Source: Hypholoma sublateritium FD-334 SS-4
Taxonomy: Eukaryota > Basidiomycota > Agaricomycetes > Agaricales > Strophariaceae
NCBI GenBank assembly: GCA_000827495.1
Contig: KN817580.1
Location: 133,549-197,548, forward strand
Reading direction: 5' to 3'
DNA length: 64,000 nt
In this document: positions 26,453 to 38,582 of the stretch, piece by piece
How positions within the stretch are numbered: the first letter of the stretch is position 1
Layout of the letters: each line of letters starts with the position of its first letter
The notes under the pieces: generated by a model
What the model saw: the letters and a program-made list of their open reading frames with translations, nothing else
Told to the model about the DNA's origin: nothing
Database searches by the model: none
Translations under genes and position numbers: made by a program

Positions 26453-26861
26453 TTCTATTGCTGCAGTGAATGAGAATCTCTTCACGGATGAATGTCGCAG
26501 GGGTGTAAGTGGTAAATGCAACAGGGGGTTGTGCAGGACATAGACAGCTGTCGTCCAGCTATTTATGCCCTTGCTGTCTTATTCCATGCAGACCAGTGTG
26601 AGACGACCCGGACTGTTAGCCGGACTGTTACAGAATGTACTTAGTCAGGCTGCCGTGTTTGAGCAATGCGCGTCTGAGCGGCGCGCGATGCGATGTGAGC
26701 TGCGGAGATTGAAAGACGGCTTATAGCCTTCAGCGCCATGTATGTTGAGCGGCACGCTCTCGGAACGAGCACTCGAGTCAAGCTCAGAATAAGTATCGCT
26801 GTGCGCGATTCTCGACAGACTCTAATGTAATTTCAAGTATGTTCTGCCAGGGATTTACACC

Positions 26862-28329
26862 TTAAAAACGTTCAACGCTCCATCCAAAGAGACCTTCAGA
26901 TTCCGCTAACCGCTCGCAGACCATTTGCACTTTTTCATCATCTACATTTGCGACCGAAAATCGCATCCATTTATGCTCTTCTTCGACATCGTCCGCCAGT
27001 TCGACTTTCTTCCAGTCTGTGCTACCTCTGTCCCCATCTTCATGCCTTGTTTCCTCTGAGAAGAAGACCGATGGAAGAGTTACGACCCCGATTTCTTCTG
27101 CAAGTCGCCGACTCACGTCCACCGCTCGTACTTTCATGTACGGATGTCTGACAAAGGCAAAGTAACCCCCTTGCGCCCCGACGCGCCACCTTGGTGGTAA
27201 CCGCGCCTTGAACAGAGCATGTCTTGCCTGTAGACTTTGCGCTGTATTTCTTACAAACTCACGTAGTTCCGGAAGAAGTGGCGCTAATGCAAGCTGGATG
27301 GGACGCGGCGGGCATATCTGCAACGTGTCAAGGACAGAGCGCACAGATGCGAGGAGGACGGGTGACGCGACAATGGCACCGAGACGATGGCCTGGCAAGC
27401 AGTACGACTTTGAAAAGGAGAATAGGTGGATGAAGGTGCTTCGCCAGGGAGATGTGGCATCAGGCGAAAAGAGATCATGTGGTGGCATGCCAGTGGTAAT
27501 AAAATCACGGTAGGTTTCGTCAACAATAAGGGCCAGATTATTCGCGTGCGCGAGGTCTGCAAAAGACGCGATCAACGACGGCGAATAAGTAGCACCTGTG
27601 GGGTTGTTGGGTGTAACAAGGACGATTGCTTTTGTTTTCGGGGTGATGAGTTCTCGACAACTGCTAACAGATGGTGTAAAATTATCTTCTGGACGAGTTT
27701 TGAGTGCAATGGCTTTCATGCCGAGTAGATTCAGCGTCATTCTATACCACGGTCAAAGTCAAAATTGTGACGATTATAGGAGAGGATGCTTACTGATGAT
27801 TGAAGTACCTACCGAGAGAGTGGAATTAGTGTGGTTCACCTAAGTCCTCGGTGTGACGCACCAAGGCACAGGCAATATAACTTCGTCACCTGGATCTGCA
27901 ACGCTCATTGCAGCTGCCACGAACGCAAGATTACATCCCGAAGTCAGCGCTACATCGTCAATATGCACATCCGAATCCATTCCATACACTCTCTTCATCT
28001 CTCCAACCAGCGCACTCCGCAAGCTTGGCTCTCCGTCCCATCGACAATACCCGAAACTTGCAGGAGACGCCGATGCATCACCGAGAGCAGAGTGCACAAA
28101 TTCGGGAGGTGGGATTCCAGGGACTCCTTGCGACATATCTAATAAGGGGTGATTCGGTACTACTTTGTACTTGCTGGCCCATTCGTAGGCACGGGGGATT
28201 CTGTTGAAAAGGGTAGATCGCAAAAAACATCAGCCCCTTTTAGTACAGTTTCTAATGTGAGGAGACATACGGGGGCGCAATGGTGGAAAGAGCTCCCCGA
28301 GATACTCTGAATCCCAAGGCAGAGGACAT
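26862..28329 (-). CDS. PLP-dependent aminotransferase, class I/II
   Basis: Pyridoxal-phosphate enzyme of fold type I, 430 residues in four exons: 28329-28271, 28200-27862, 27808-27794, 27741-26862. The third exon is only 15 nt and supplies YFNH plus parts of the flanking codons. Motifs: LLDMSQGVPG near the N-terminus, LTSGCNLAFVAA (cofactor phosphate pocket), VTPNNPTGATYS, IVDETYRDF (Asp to the pyridine nitrogen), FSFSKSYCLPGHRLG with the Schiff-base Lys, and a C-terminal MRFSVAN with the substrate carboxylate Arg. The start ATG at 28329 gives a short presequence-like MSSALGFRVSRGALSTIAPP, so mitochondrial import is possible. The substrate is not determined. Confidence 0.88.
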
Positions 28330-28730
28330 CGTGGAAGCGATTGAAGTCTGAACGAGGCAACCAGAATACCAAGATTGCGATATCGGATAAAACTGTGAAA
28401 GTGATTTTCTCTATGAAGAGATCAAAAGAAGGCACGTGAAGTGATGAGTACGAGAAAGGAAAGACACGAAAAGGAAATCGAATTTCAACAAGTCCCACTT
28501 CCCCTTGGAGCTGTGAGTGTACGGTGACAATACCTGATCAGCTCCTTCTCGTGTGGAGGGTGTGCATGGTTCAACGGCGGATTACGTCGTACGAGGTGTA
28601 TGAGTCGATAGATTGAGGCGAACTTTTCCAATAAAGGTCATCAAGTTCGCAAAACACTTTAAAACATAATATTCGCATCATTTTGGACGGCATGAAGCAC
28701 TCGCTTTGTGTCTCTTGTTGATGTGAGATA
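28330..28730. other. Intergenic spacer
   Basis: About 400 bp upstream of the aminotransferase and downstream of the GH28 gene; no additional gene seen. Confidence 0.5.
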
Positions 28731-31086
28731 TCATAGACCAAGCCCAGCCTTTGTGCGAATGAACGGTCCATCCCAGCATTTGAACCCAACGTCGGTGGAG
28801 ATCTGCGTTGAGGAGAAGGAATAAGAGCATGCCAACCTTTGTAAATTGGGAGATTTCTGTTACCGTTGTAGAGTTACACATGACGGTCACCGGAGCATGA
28901 GTTTCAGTTGTTGCGAATATGTTTTTGGCAATGACGTTGACCGCTATCGTGAACAATTCCATCACATTTGTTGAAGTGATGCGATAAATCGGCCGTGTTG
29001 CTCACCAGTACCGGCATAAAAATCAAAAATCGCCACTTCTTTCCCTGTGGCTCCTGGAACAAAATACCTTGAAAAGGACCGTCAATAAGTGACGTTGACA
29101 GATTCAAAACATAGCTGACCAGCAAGGATCGCTCACACAACTTCCTTCCACGTATGGGACACTGCACATTTTTAAGAGCAATGAAAGCCAAGCGAAACAG
29201 TGGGGCTCACTCCTTAATTGTCCCAACAAAGTTTTCGAATAAAAAATCCTGAATATGAGTGTTATTGACGCTTCCTGTTACATTAGGTTGTGGGCCGGTC
29301 TATGAAAGTCGAGGACATTGCTTAGTATGTGTGTACAGACGCAGCGGAGGACTGAAGTATACCTCTTGGTCCCAGTAGCTAGGGGCATGTGAGTCCTTCA
29401 ATTAGATGAATTGTAATAGATATTCAACTCATTCGTACTTTTGAGTGATGTAGATCTAGCCTTTTATTAGTGATGATTACTGTCACAGATAGCGAGACTT
29501 ACAGGGAAAGGCACGTCATAGAATGTAATGTCTTTCCATGTAATGCTTGGATACAAATACCATCAATGCGCGAGCAAATATTAAGTTTGGTAACCCACTT
29601 TCTTGCTAATCCATTCCCTCCTGTCCAACTTTTGAATCTTGCCGCATAGAGCGTGTTATTCTGGGAAATATAGCTAACAAGCGGTCAAGGTAGCATTGAA
29701 CAAGGGTGACGTACCATTACTATATTTTCGATACTGGATGCGATCTCCTATTTAGCGCATACACTCAGGATTGACTCAATGAACGAACTTACAGAATATC
29801 CTGGACATCCGCCACCGATCCACCACTACCAAGGGAACCGATAGACAATCCATGACTTCCTTCACAATAGGAATTTCTGAGTACCCCAAGTTAGAAACCG
29901 TAATCCTTCATATACCTCCCTGGGCCCCAAAACCGACCTGAAATGTATATTTTTGGCACCGTTTCCAACAGTCAGACAGTCATCGCCATTTTGAATATGA
30001 TTATTTTCAAATAGCATGTTCGTGCCGCCAGCGGAGAATCCTTGAGAATTGATGGCATTTAATGGCATTATAATGCGATACAGGCCTAAACTCACCGTCA
30101 CTGTTTCAGTGATATTGAGTGTCGTTCGACGATTAAAATTCTCCAGAATGAAAGGATAAAAAAAACATACGTGTTGAAAGGAAATGCCTTACAGAATATA
30201 AGGTCAAGATGGTACCATTGCATAGATAAGCGAAACTTACGTCGCTATCTGAAACGGCGTCAATCTTGTTGTTAAATGCGTGGAGATTGGTCGAGCCGCT
30301 GGTAGCAAAATTCCATCCGATAGGCTTTCAACAAGGAAGTGAGGAAAAGGAATTTCTCGTCAAATAAGATTATAATGACCTTCCATATCTTCATATCACG
30401 GATAACACCGTTGGTAATCTTGCTGAACGAAATGCCGTGAGGACGGTTGACCTGTTGCTGAGCGTCCCACCACTGCGAATTTCAGTGAAATTTCGACGCT
30501 AATTCGATGAGTGATTGAGATAATTACCTGTTGTCCATGACCATCAATCCAGCCCCATTTCGGGTCCAGGGAACCTCGCAGGGTGACGTTACTGCCGCCT
30601 GTAAAAGTGAACCTACATGATACTGTCAATACGCCCGATATATTAGCCACCTCACAGAAAGATTTACCAGGATCCCGGAAAGCTCTGTTAAACCAAAGTT
30701 TGAAGCTCGTTCTTTTGCACTAGCGACGATAAAAATGACCCACGGATGCACCGACAATTGCTTTGGATGGCGTAAATAGTTTGGCTATACCAGTATTATC
30801 ACTAATACATACCTTGAATAGTTGGAATATCATCCGGATAGCTCAGATTCCCGGAAATTACAATCTCGACATTGTTCAACACGGGAAATTTGACGGGCGT
30901 GAATATATTGTATGTGATCCCACTTTGGAATATAATGGTGGCATTTTCCGCGTAGCTGGAAAGAGCTGCAAGAACTGCCGGCGTGTCGTCTTCGCCCGGA
31001 GTATGGGGCACAGTAAACGTCGACCAAGCACTAACTAGATGCGCGCCTGTAAGCAGAAGTCCGACTTTTGAAGAGAACGATGCCAT
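28731..31086 (-). CDS. Glycoside hydrolase family 28 (polygalacturonase-type pectinase), micro-exon rich
   Basis: Secreted pectin-degrading beta-helix enzyme of 435 residues. The N-terminal signal peptide ends near HLVSAWS. Twenty exons join in phase: 31086-30813, 30760-30744, 30684-30668, 30612-30528, 30472-30380, 30324-30241, 30187-30171, 30100-30096, 30040-29938, 29876-29793, 29733-29715, 29660-29599, 29545-29503, 29455-29439, 29378-29363, 29299-29211, 29161-29120, 29067-29006, 28943-28837, 28802-28731. Catalytic motifs: NTDG (the Asp comes from the 5-nt exon), NGDDC, GSHGLSIGSLG and RFK in place of the common RIK. A TATTAAA box lies about 40 bp upstream of the ATG. The RFK variant fits exo-acting or rhamnogalacturonan-type members; exact specificity is open. 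Confidence 0.92.
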
Positions 31087-31816
31087 GGTTCAGCTGTCGA
31101 TTCGGATGCCAACCTCCGGGAGTCCTTTAATACGAGGGTTTCGGTACCATTGACTGCTCTACTCATGTTTAGAGGAAGTATGGTGTCCATGCTTTCAGGC
31201 CACATGTGACGAAGGCGCGTGAAGCCTGTTGCGGTCATGATGGACGTCGATAGAAGACATAAATGCCGCTGGAGTCCGACAGTCAACAGGCGGTCCGCTT
31301 GTGCGGCCCGTGGATTAACCGTTCGACTTTGCTGTCCTGCGAGTCGCCGCTGCACATTTAAATAGTTCAAACCGTCATTCAGTCGTTATATAGGGATCCA
31401 CAAATTACAGTTGCAATCGGATTGTTGATAAAGAAACAGTGAAAGGGGCACAAAGGTATCCAATTGTAATTTATAAAATGTGTACAAGTTCTGAAAAGCA
31501 TAGGAAAATCCAAAAGTACTACATGTGTATCATCAGATTGTCGTAATTTATTTAAATGCGGCTCGTGCTGGCCGTAGAGGCCCCAGAGTGTGTATAGATT
31601 AATCAATCATCCAGTGTTCATCGGCACATCTTCAAGGTCCAGGCGGTTTCCGGGTGGAGTGAGCGTTGCAGTCGCAGAATCCAGATATGGGACGCAGTCC
31701 GAGATATGGCTCAGGCGCGAAAGAGAGGGAAAATCCAATGCTCGGAGTCGCTGCCATTCATCGGAATCGAATAATTCGTGTGCTTTCACGTCGAAAACGT
31801 GTTGAACTCCACTCGT

Positions 31817-32738
31817 TCATGCCGGGCCCACGCCCACCGCAGCAGCAGCAGTCACCGCGTCTTCAAACCGTTTGCTTTCGTCCTCGGCCTTATGAAGCAT
31901 CTTCGAGAGCCGCTCCTCGCGTATGTCCAACCTTTGGTCCATTCCGAGAATGAGCATCCGGACCTGTTCGATCTGCGCCATTGCCGCCGTGCGAATGGCA
32001 TCTTTCTCTTGCTGCGCTTCGGCGCCCCTCAAGGGCGATGGACTCTGCGTGCGTGGAGCATGTGAGAACAGCGGCGTGTTGGACAGGAAAGAGGCTTCTG
32101 GACGAATGGACGGCGTGGGGGAGCCTTGCACGAGGCCACGGGCTATTGGCGAGGAGACGTTGACAGTGTTGGCGCGCTGGTGTGAGCGAGACGTGATGGT
32201 TGAGCCCATTACCGGCGGGATTTCGAGGTTTGACTTTATAGAAGGTTAGGTATGAGCATGAAATATAACACAGCGACGTACTCTCCAGTTATCGCCGGCT
32301 AGACGGGTCAATTCACGTTCGAGCATCTTTTCGCGCTGTTTCGCTCTATTGCAGGGTTAGACCATGTCACCGAGATAAATAAGGAAACGCACTGCTCAAT
32401 CTGTGCCATACCCTTCTCGTTCTCCCTCTGAGTGCCCACTAAGATGAGCTCCAAATTCTTATACTCCATCTCGAGCTCTTGTATTTTCTCCAGGGGCGGT
32501 CGTTGGGCGAGTTGTTCTTGAAGAGCCTGTATGGCCATTTGGAGCTGAATAGAGTAAGAATATGTCGTGGTCATTCTAGAGAGGTCCTCACCCTATCGCA
32601 TTCCCTATCCTTTTCAACCAGTTGCCGCCTCAGAACGTCCTCGTTCGACTCATCGCCCTCGCGCAGAACACCCAAGTCGTCGGCTGCAAGGGCTAACGAT
32701 GGGCGGGCGTAATGCCGAACACTTTGGGCTCTGCGCAT
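31817..32738 (-). CDS. Coiled-coil protein of unknown function
   Basis: Unrecognised protein of 259 residues in four exons (32738-32592, 32544-32393, 32345-32282, 32233-31817). Exons 1-3 are mostly Glu/Lys/Arg/Leu-rich and predicted to coil (for example EDVLRRQLVEKDRECDR and QALQEQLAQRPPLEKIQELE). A Ser/Pro-rich hinge follows, then a second coil (RTAAMAQIEQVRMLILGMDQ). This layout is common in cytoskeletal or spindle-pole scaffold proteins, but no family was recognised. After the TGA at 31817-31819 the same frame stays open for about 70 codons to a stop near 31607; see findings. Confidence 0.6.
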
Positions 32739-33725
32739 TTTTATAGAAGTGGATTGGAAGTGGGCCAAAAGTGGGCTGTTATTAGTTAGAGAAGTCAGAA
32801 CGAAGACAGGAATCAGGATCCATGTGGCACGAGAGAACCACGCGTTGGCGACGCGACCATCACGTGCATATGTAATCGCTCGCGTTGCGCGGCGCGCGGC
32901 GCGCGTTGGGCGCGCGCGCATGTTTTTCAAATGTTTTTCTTAGTTGCTTCTGAGACTACTTTTAGAGCTCTGTGAACATGGCTGACATTCGTTTGTTCAT
33001 TTGATAGAACAAGAACGTACTAAACATGTTTCGATCCAATAGCACTTAAAGAACTGTTTGGACATGAGATGGACAGCTGGCGCTGAGCGCTCGCCGTTCA
33101 CAGCGGCAATTCGTGTTAAAATGTCTGGTAAAACAATATACGCATGAGATTTCCGCATTGAATGTTTTTCAAAAAACGACGCCCGAGGAGCGATTTATAT
33201 CTCCTTGACGATAGTAGTAGCTGCGCGATTTGATCATCCACAGACAAAGGGTTCTCGAGCAACATTAATACTCCGAAGGGGAGATGATTGCAGGCTTCCA
33301 CTTGCGCCCATAAATAATATGCGTTTTAAGACATATTGCAGTGCTACTGAGTAGCTCCTTGAGGAACATCAACCCAACTCAGCATTACTTCCGCTTTCCT
33401 GTCACCGAAGATAAGATCGACAGATTACTTTTTTATTCGTCGAGACACGATGAATAAAACGTGAGATGCTAGAGTACGAGGATACACTGAAAGGACGGAA
33501 ACTAGTAGTAATACAGGTTGAAGTTCTAATCCGAGAGATGAGACCGATGCGAGCACTACAAATACACAGGGAATAGTGGGATACATGATATAATGGTAAT
33601 TGCTGGGTATCGTGGTAAGAGAAATATGTTGGTGAGTCAAAAGTAGAGTAAATAAACCAGAGTGTAGAATAAAGAATGGATGGGGGCCGAATTCTCCCCA
33701 AGCGCAGGAGTAACAGTATAAAGCG
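32739..33725. other. Intergenic region
   Basis: About 1 kb between two minus-strand genes. A run rich in GCGC (about 32880-32920) lies in the upstream flank of the coiled-coil gene. No coding exon is supported. Confidence 0.4.
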
Positions 33726-35522
33726 TCAGCACCACCACACGTTGTCCATTTCCCTGGGCGCGCGCAGATGCGACACGGTCATTAGGGTGTCGGCGACGAG
33801 GGGCGCAACCTGGCCGTCCTGGTTCTCGTCCAAGGAAAGAGCCCTGTCTTCGTCGCCCATCATCCACGCACGCGCGTCAATGCGAAATATCCGCGTCTCC
33901 CGTTTGGCGAATAGATGGGTGGGTATGGGGATCCAGAACTTGAGGTACCACCCGCGCGCTTCTGCCCCGAACCCCATACCACCTGCTGCGCGTGCATACG
34001 CTTGCGCAATTTCCCGGCGGCGCAAGACGCGGGCGCGCCCGCCGCCCTCGAGATCGGGCTGCGAGTACGTGCGGGTCCAATGACCTTGGAACGTAATCCG
34101 GTCGCGTGCCATGACCGGTGGGTGCGTGTCTCCGAGGGGGTCCGGACCGTCGTTGTGGCCTGCGGGGGTTGGGTGCGGGCCCATGTAATGGGTGTAGTAC
34201 TCCTGATCAGGGTCGTACGCGGTCATCCGTGCGCGGACAGGGACGTCACTGCAGCGGATGTCGAGGAGGGACACGTCTGGGAGAGCGAGGGGCATGCCGG
34301 ACCATGTGCGAGCGTCCTTAGCCATGATGCAGAGCAGGGCCGGAATGGCGATGTGCGAGCTGTGGCAATGCATTAGAACAGGATGTTGACAATGAGATCA
34401 GACGACTTACTCATCACCCATGTCCCATACCTCGAAATGCGATGTCTGCGGGAAGGCGATGGTCAATTCACAGTCTGAAGCTCCAAGGTGGGTGCACCCC
34501 CAGGCGTCCTTCTTTGAAGATGAAGGCCCTGTCGGTACCTTTGGTTCAGGAAGCGGTGGGTTAATCTTGGCGGAGCCTTGGGATGGTAAACTTGGTAGAG
34601 GGCGATGAGAAGCTCGGTTCTGACAAAGCGTGCTTAAAGGAAGAGGATGTGGGAGGCCCGGGAGGTCCTTCGGGGGTGGGGAAGCAGTGGGCGAATCTAT
34701 TTTGGCATGTCTATTGAGTATGATACCTCCACTAGTGAGGCTGCTTCGGCCTTTTGTGGCATTCTTGGTTTTCTTGATACCCATGTCTTCCAGCACGACT
34801 TTAGCATGTCGATTGAGTGAGAATGGCAGTTCATTCTCGAAGAGTGTGTCATCTTCGATGGGGTCGGAAAATGGGTTACGGATGATCGACGGAGAAGCAG
34901 CAAGAGATATGGTGCGCTGACCCGGGCTATCAGGGGGGCTGGGAATCGACGGTAGTGAGTCCATGTCCCAACGCGATAGGTCATCTAAAGTGTTGATCGA
35001 TAAATATGGCGAAGGCTGCGTCGCGTTTCCGGTAGCGACGTTGAACAAGCCTACATTGAGTATAGAAGACGCGGACCTAAGATGACGAGCGCCAACAGGT
35101 TTGTCTGAATGGTTTGAATCGCCAGTTTTGCGTAGATCTTGGGTGGTGTTCTCGTTATATAATGACGTAGATGCTGGGGTGGGCCTAGGGATCTTTGAAG
35201 TAGCGCCGGCGCGGTAATGTGTGGTCAGAGGAACGCGTTCATGCCCAGTGACTCCCGTCGGAACCGTTGCAGGCTTTGTCGATTGGACTGAAGTTGACTC
35301 GAGGGGAATAAACGGAGGTCGTTGACGCGCGACGCGTTTCTTTATTTGAGGTGTGGATCCATCCTCTGTCAAAACGGGCTGGTCGGCGGAGGGCTTGCGC
35401 CGCGGTCCTCCGCGTGCAGTTTGTGCGAGGCCGGTAATATTGTCGAGTTTGAGCCGAGGGCGTGGTAAGGAGCGACGAGTTCGGGACAGATGAGCTGCCG
35501 ACGTGCGGCCGTCCGGTTCCAT
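33726..35522 (-). CDS. Unrecognised protein with disordered N-terminus and folded C-terminal domain
   Basis: Two exons (35522-34411 and 34359-33726) give 581 residues. The first about 330 residues are Pro/Ser/Thr-rich with basic patches (for example RRSLPRPRLKLD, IKKRVARQRPP) and look disordered. The rest is denser and Trp/Tyr-rich: CELTIAFPQTSHFEVWDMGDD, HIAIPALLCIMAKDARTWSGMP, then GHWTRTYSQPDLEGGGRARVLRRREIAQ-like text, GWYLKFWIPIPTHLF and RIFRIDARAWMMGDE. No domain family was recognised. The exon junction splits the GDD codons in phase. The start is the first ATG in the frame after upstream open sequence that encodes no evident protein. Confidence 0.65.
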
Positions 35523-36501
35523 CAAGAGCGGTACTAGGATGACAGTGCGCAAACAGAGCCAGCAAATCCACACAAGACAGAGCAGATCGCAGGATCAAAG
35601 CACGAGCAGAGACGGGGCGTGCCACTGACAGCCAGAGTTGATTTTGGAAACCACGCGTTGGGGCGCCCTTAAGACACCGACGGCGGTGGCCCACGACCAG
35701 GACACGGGCCACCAAGAAGGCCGACTCGGACGATGTGGCCCCGTATTCGGAGGTTTGAACGCGCTCACGCCGTGTCACACCTCATCGCTCTCTTCCGGCG
35801 GAGTCTCAATCGTCTGCCCCCGTCCGCTCGCTTGCCGTCGCGAAGAAGTCCTTCATCTGTTACCACCGCCTGTACAGCCCATTGCATTTCCATCATGCGT
35901 ACATGACTCCTTTGTAGCAGGCATATACGCTCCATGCTTCCTTCTTCCGCATTTCGCCAGTAGTAGAACATGCATTCATTGGTCTCTGGCAACGACGTGC
36001 CCCGTTTTCCCATCTCGTCTCGCTAGCGTCTTGCCGCAGCAAACGTTGCAACTCTTTTGGCGACAATTTCCAGATGCAGAGAATCTTACTGAGCCTGACT
36101 GAGGCTTATTCCTGTGGTTGACTCCTGTGTACTATGCGCATCAGTCGAGGCCGTGGCCATCTTCAAACAACGGCCTGGGCAAGACTAGCAGAGACTAGTC
36201 CGCGCCAGGAAAAAAACGCTTGTGATATGCTTGGCTTCCCGATCAGCGGGGGCCTGCTGCGGGGCTCACTCATTTATGTGGATTCCTCTGATAATTGTCG
36301 TCATCTCAACAAAAAATGAGCAGTCGGTGTGTAGCGATGACCCCGTATTCTCATATAAAACTCAAATCCACCTTCGCATTTCTCATTCTCTCTTCTTTCC
36401 ATCCTTAATCGTTTTTGTGGACCTGGTGTCTTTTGTCCTTTCCTTTCATTCGTCTATCTTCGCTCTCTTTTTAGTTTCTTCTCACTTGAAGCGTCTTCCC
36501 C
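35523..36501. other. Divergent intergenic region with TATA box
   Basis: About 1 kb between divergent genes. TATAAAA at 36354-36360 lies about 145 bp upstream of the ATG at 36502, followed by a pyrimidine-rich leader typical of fungal promoters. No coding exon supported. Confidence 0.5.
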
Positions 36502-38582
36502 ATGGCTGGCTTCAGAGGTTTCCTGATTTCCGCTCTTGCGCTCACATACTCCCTGCAGGCAAATGCTGGTAAGCCATATTCTACCCTCTTTCGCCCGGCA
36601 TATCTGACACTAGTCTTTTACCCAGCCCCACTAGACATGCGTAGCACCAAAGCGAACAGTACTGCTGTCAGTAATACAACATGTGCAAACTCGCAAGCGC
36701 GAGTTGTCGCACTCTTGCAAAAGACCAATAACGTCATCCTTACGATTGCTTCGCTTTCTCCAAAGTGAACTCTATGTTCTCTATAGTGTGTTTAACTGTC
36801 TGAATATAATTGTTACAGTGATACGTCCATGATCACCACGTTGGTCCAAGCGCAAACTGGTCTCCAAGACGCTATCAATGGCCTTCAATCCGTTTCTTCT
36901 GCAGTGGCCGCAGGCTCTGTTCCTTTAACTGGTCTGGCTCAAGTCGACTCGGCCCTCACCTCTACAAAGGATGCTCTCACCGCAGCCAAGGCTCTGTAAG
37001 TATTGATCATTTTGTAGCCAATCGATAATGCTCATCGTACTCAAATAGTAACGGAACGTCGACAAAGGTCGCAAAACTCTTGAAAACTGCTCAGACTCAT
37101 CTCGGACATACCGTTAAAGCAGAAGGACGCGTTGCCGCGGCCTGTGCCCCTGGTACCAGTACCAGCACGACCACCGTTGCAGTATCCTCCGCCTCTAGCA
37201 CATCTACCTCTGTCATAGCTTCTGCGTCTACTTCTGCAAACTCCACGACCACTGCATCCAGCACAAACAGCACCACAAGTGCATCTGTCACCGATACTTC
37301 TACGGTCAGCGCGTCGTTGACTTCCAGCTCCGCCAGTGTATCAGCGACCGTGGATGCCTCTAGCACTACTACCAATGCCACTTCGAGCACCGTGTCCGCT
37401 TCCACCACCGCAACAGATAGCACATCTGTCAGCGCGTCAGCGGTTACCAGCACTTCGGTGGCTACGACCTCCGCCTCGACGAGTGCCACCGACAGCGTAT
37501 CGGCCACCACCACTGCAACGACCAGCGCTGCGGCTAGTACCTCCACGAGCGCTGCAGCTAGTACCTCCACGAGCGCTGCAGCTAGTACCTCGACCTCCGC
37601 TGCATCTTCAGTGGCCGCTGCCGTTGTAACCGAGGCGGTGAAGGTCACTGCTGCTAGCGTACGTGAAGATATTTCATTGACCCGCTGCTTTGCTCATCTG
37701 ACATTGATCGTATAGGAGAAAGTCGCCAATGTCAATGCCAATCCACCCAAAGTAAAGGCCCCGGGAGCCGTCCCTAACCCAAGGAAGAACAGAAACAGGA
37801 CCAGGAAAGTTAAGACCGCTTCGGCGACGGTTGCTGCCACTGCTACCGACACTGCGGTCACCACCACCGATACAGCCACGGCTACTGCCACTGACACCAC
37901 CACCGATACTACCACGGCCACTGCTACTGACACTACCACCACCGATACTGCCACGGCCACTACTACCGACACCACCGACACCACCACGGCTACTGCGACG
38001 GACACCACTGACACTACTACGGCCACTGCAACGGACACCACTGACACTACCACGGCCACTGCTACCGACACCACCGTCACTGCTACTGCTACTGACAGCA
38101 CCACCGACACTACCACAGCTACTGCCACAGACACCACGGATACTACCACAGCCACTGCTACGGACAGTACCACGGATACTACAACGGCTACTGCTACAGA
38201 CACAACCGACACTGCCACAGCCACTACTACGGACACCACGGATACTGCCACAGCCACTGCTACGGATACTACCACTGCTACTGCTACGGACAGTACCGAC
38301 ACTACTACGGCCACTGCTACGGACACCACGGACACCACGACGGCTACTGCTACGGATACTACTGACACTACTGTAACCGCTTCGGCAACCGCTTCGGCCA
38401 CCGTCTCCGCGTCGACTTCCACCGCTACGACGTCCACTGACGCTGCGGCGATCACTGACGTCGTTCGCAGTAGCAAGGCTGCAGTCGGAGTAGCAGATGA
38501 TCTGCCGACTTCCCTCAAGGGAAGGTCCTCGAAATTTATCCGTGCGTATTTTACCATTGTTGCCTTCGCACATCTGGGCTAA
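36502..38582 (+). CDS. Secreted Ser/Thr/Ala-rich repeat protein, cell-wall type
   Basis: Likely cell-surface or cell-wall protein of 619 residues in five exons (36502-36568, 36626-36764, 36819-36995, 37049-37658, 37716-38582). It starts with a signal peptide (AGFRGFLISALALTYSLQANA). A helical domain of about 120 residues follows, with two Cys (NTTCANSQARVVALLQKT ... RVAAACAPG); it resembles hydrophobic-surface-binding HsbA-type domains, a weak call. Next come a Ser/Thr/Ala tail of about 190 residues, a basic insert (NPRKNRNRTRKVK) and the Thr-Asp-Ala repeats. The C-terminus is a short hydrophobic tail (AYFTIVAFAHLG); a splice donor just before it could give another end. Heavy O-glycosylation is expected. 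Confidence 0.75.
37830..38390. repeat. Degenerate ~33-bp coding tandem repeat
   Basis: About 15 imperfect copies encoding an 11-residue unit TATATDTTDTT with small variations. The array produces long spurious open frames on the opposite strand (Val- and Ser/Gly-rich). Confidence 0.8.

Noticed and set aside
37674..38573. Long minus-strand frames (about 290-300 codons, Val-rich and Ser/Gly-rich)
   Set aside because: They are the reverse complement of the Thr-Asp repeat array; composition follows the repeat and no splice, start or domain support exists.
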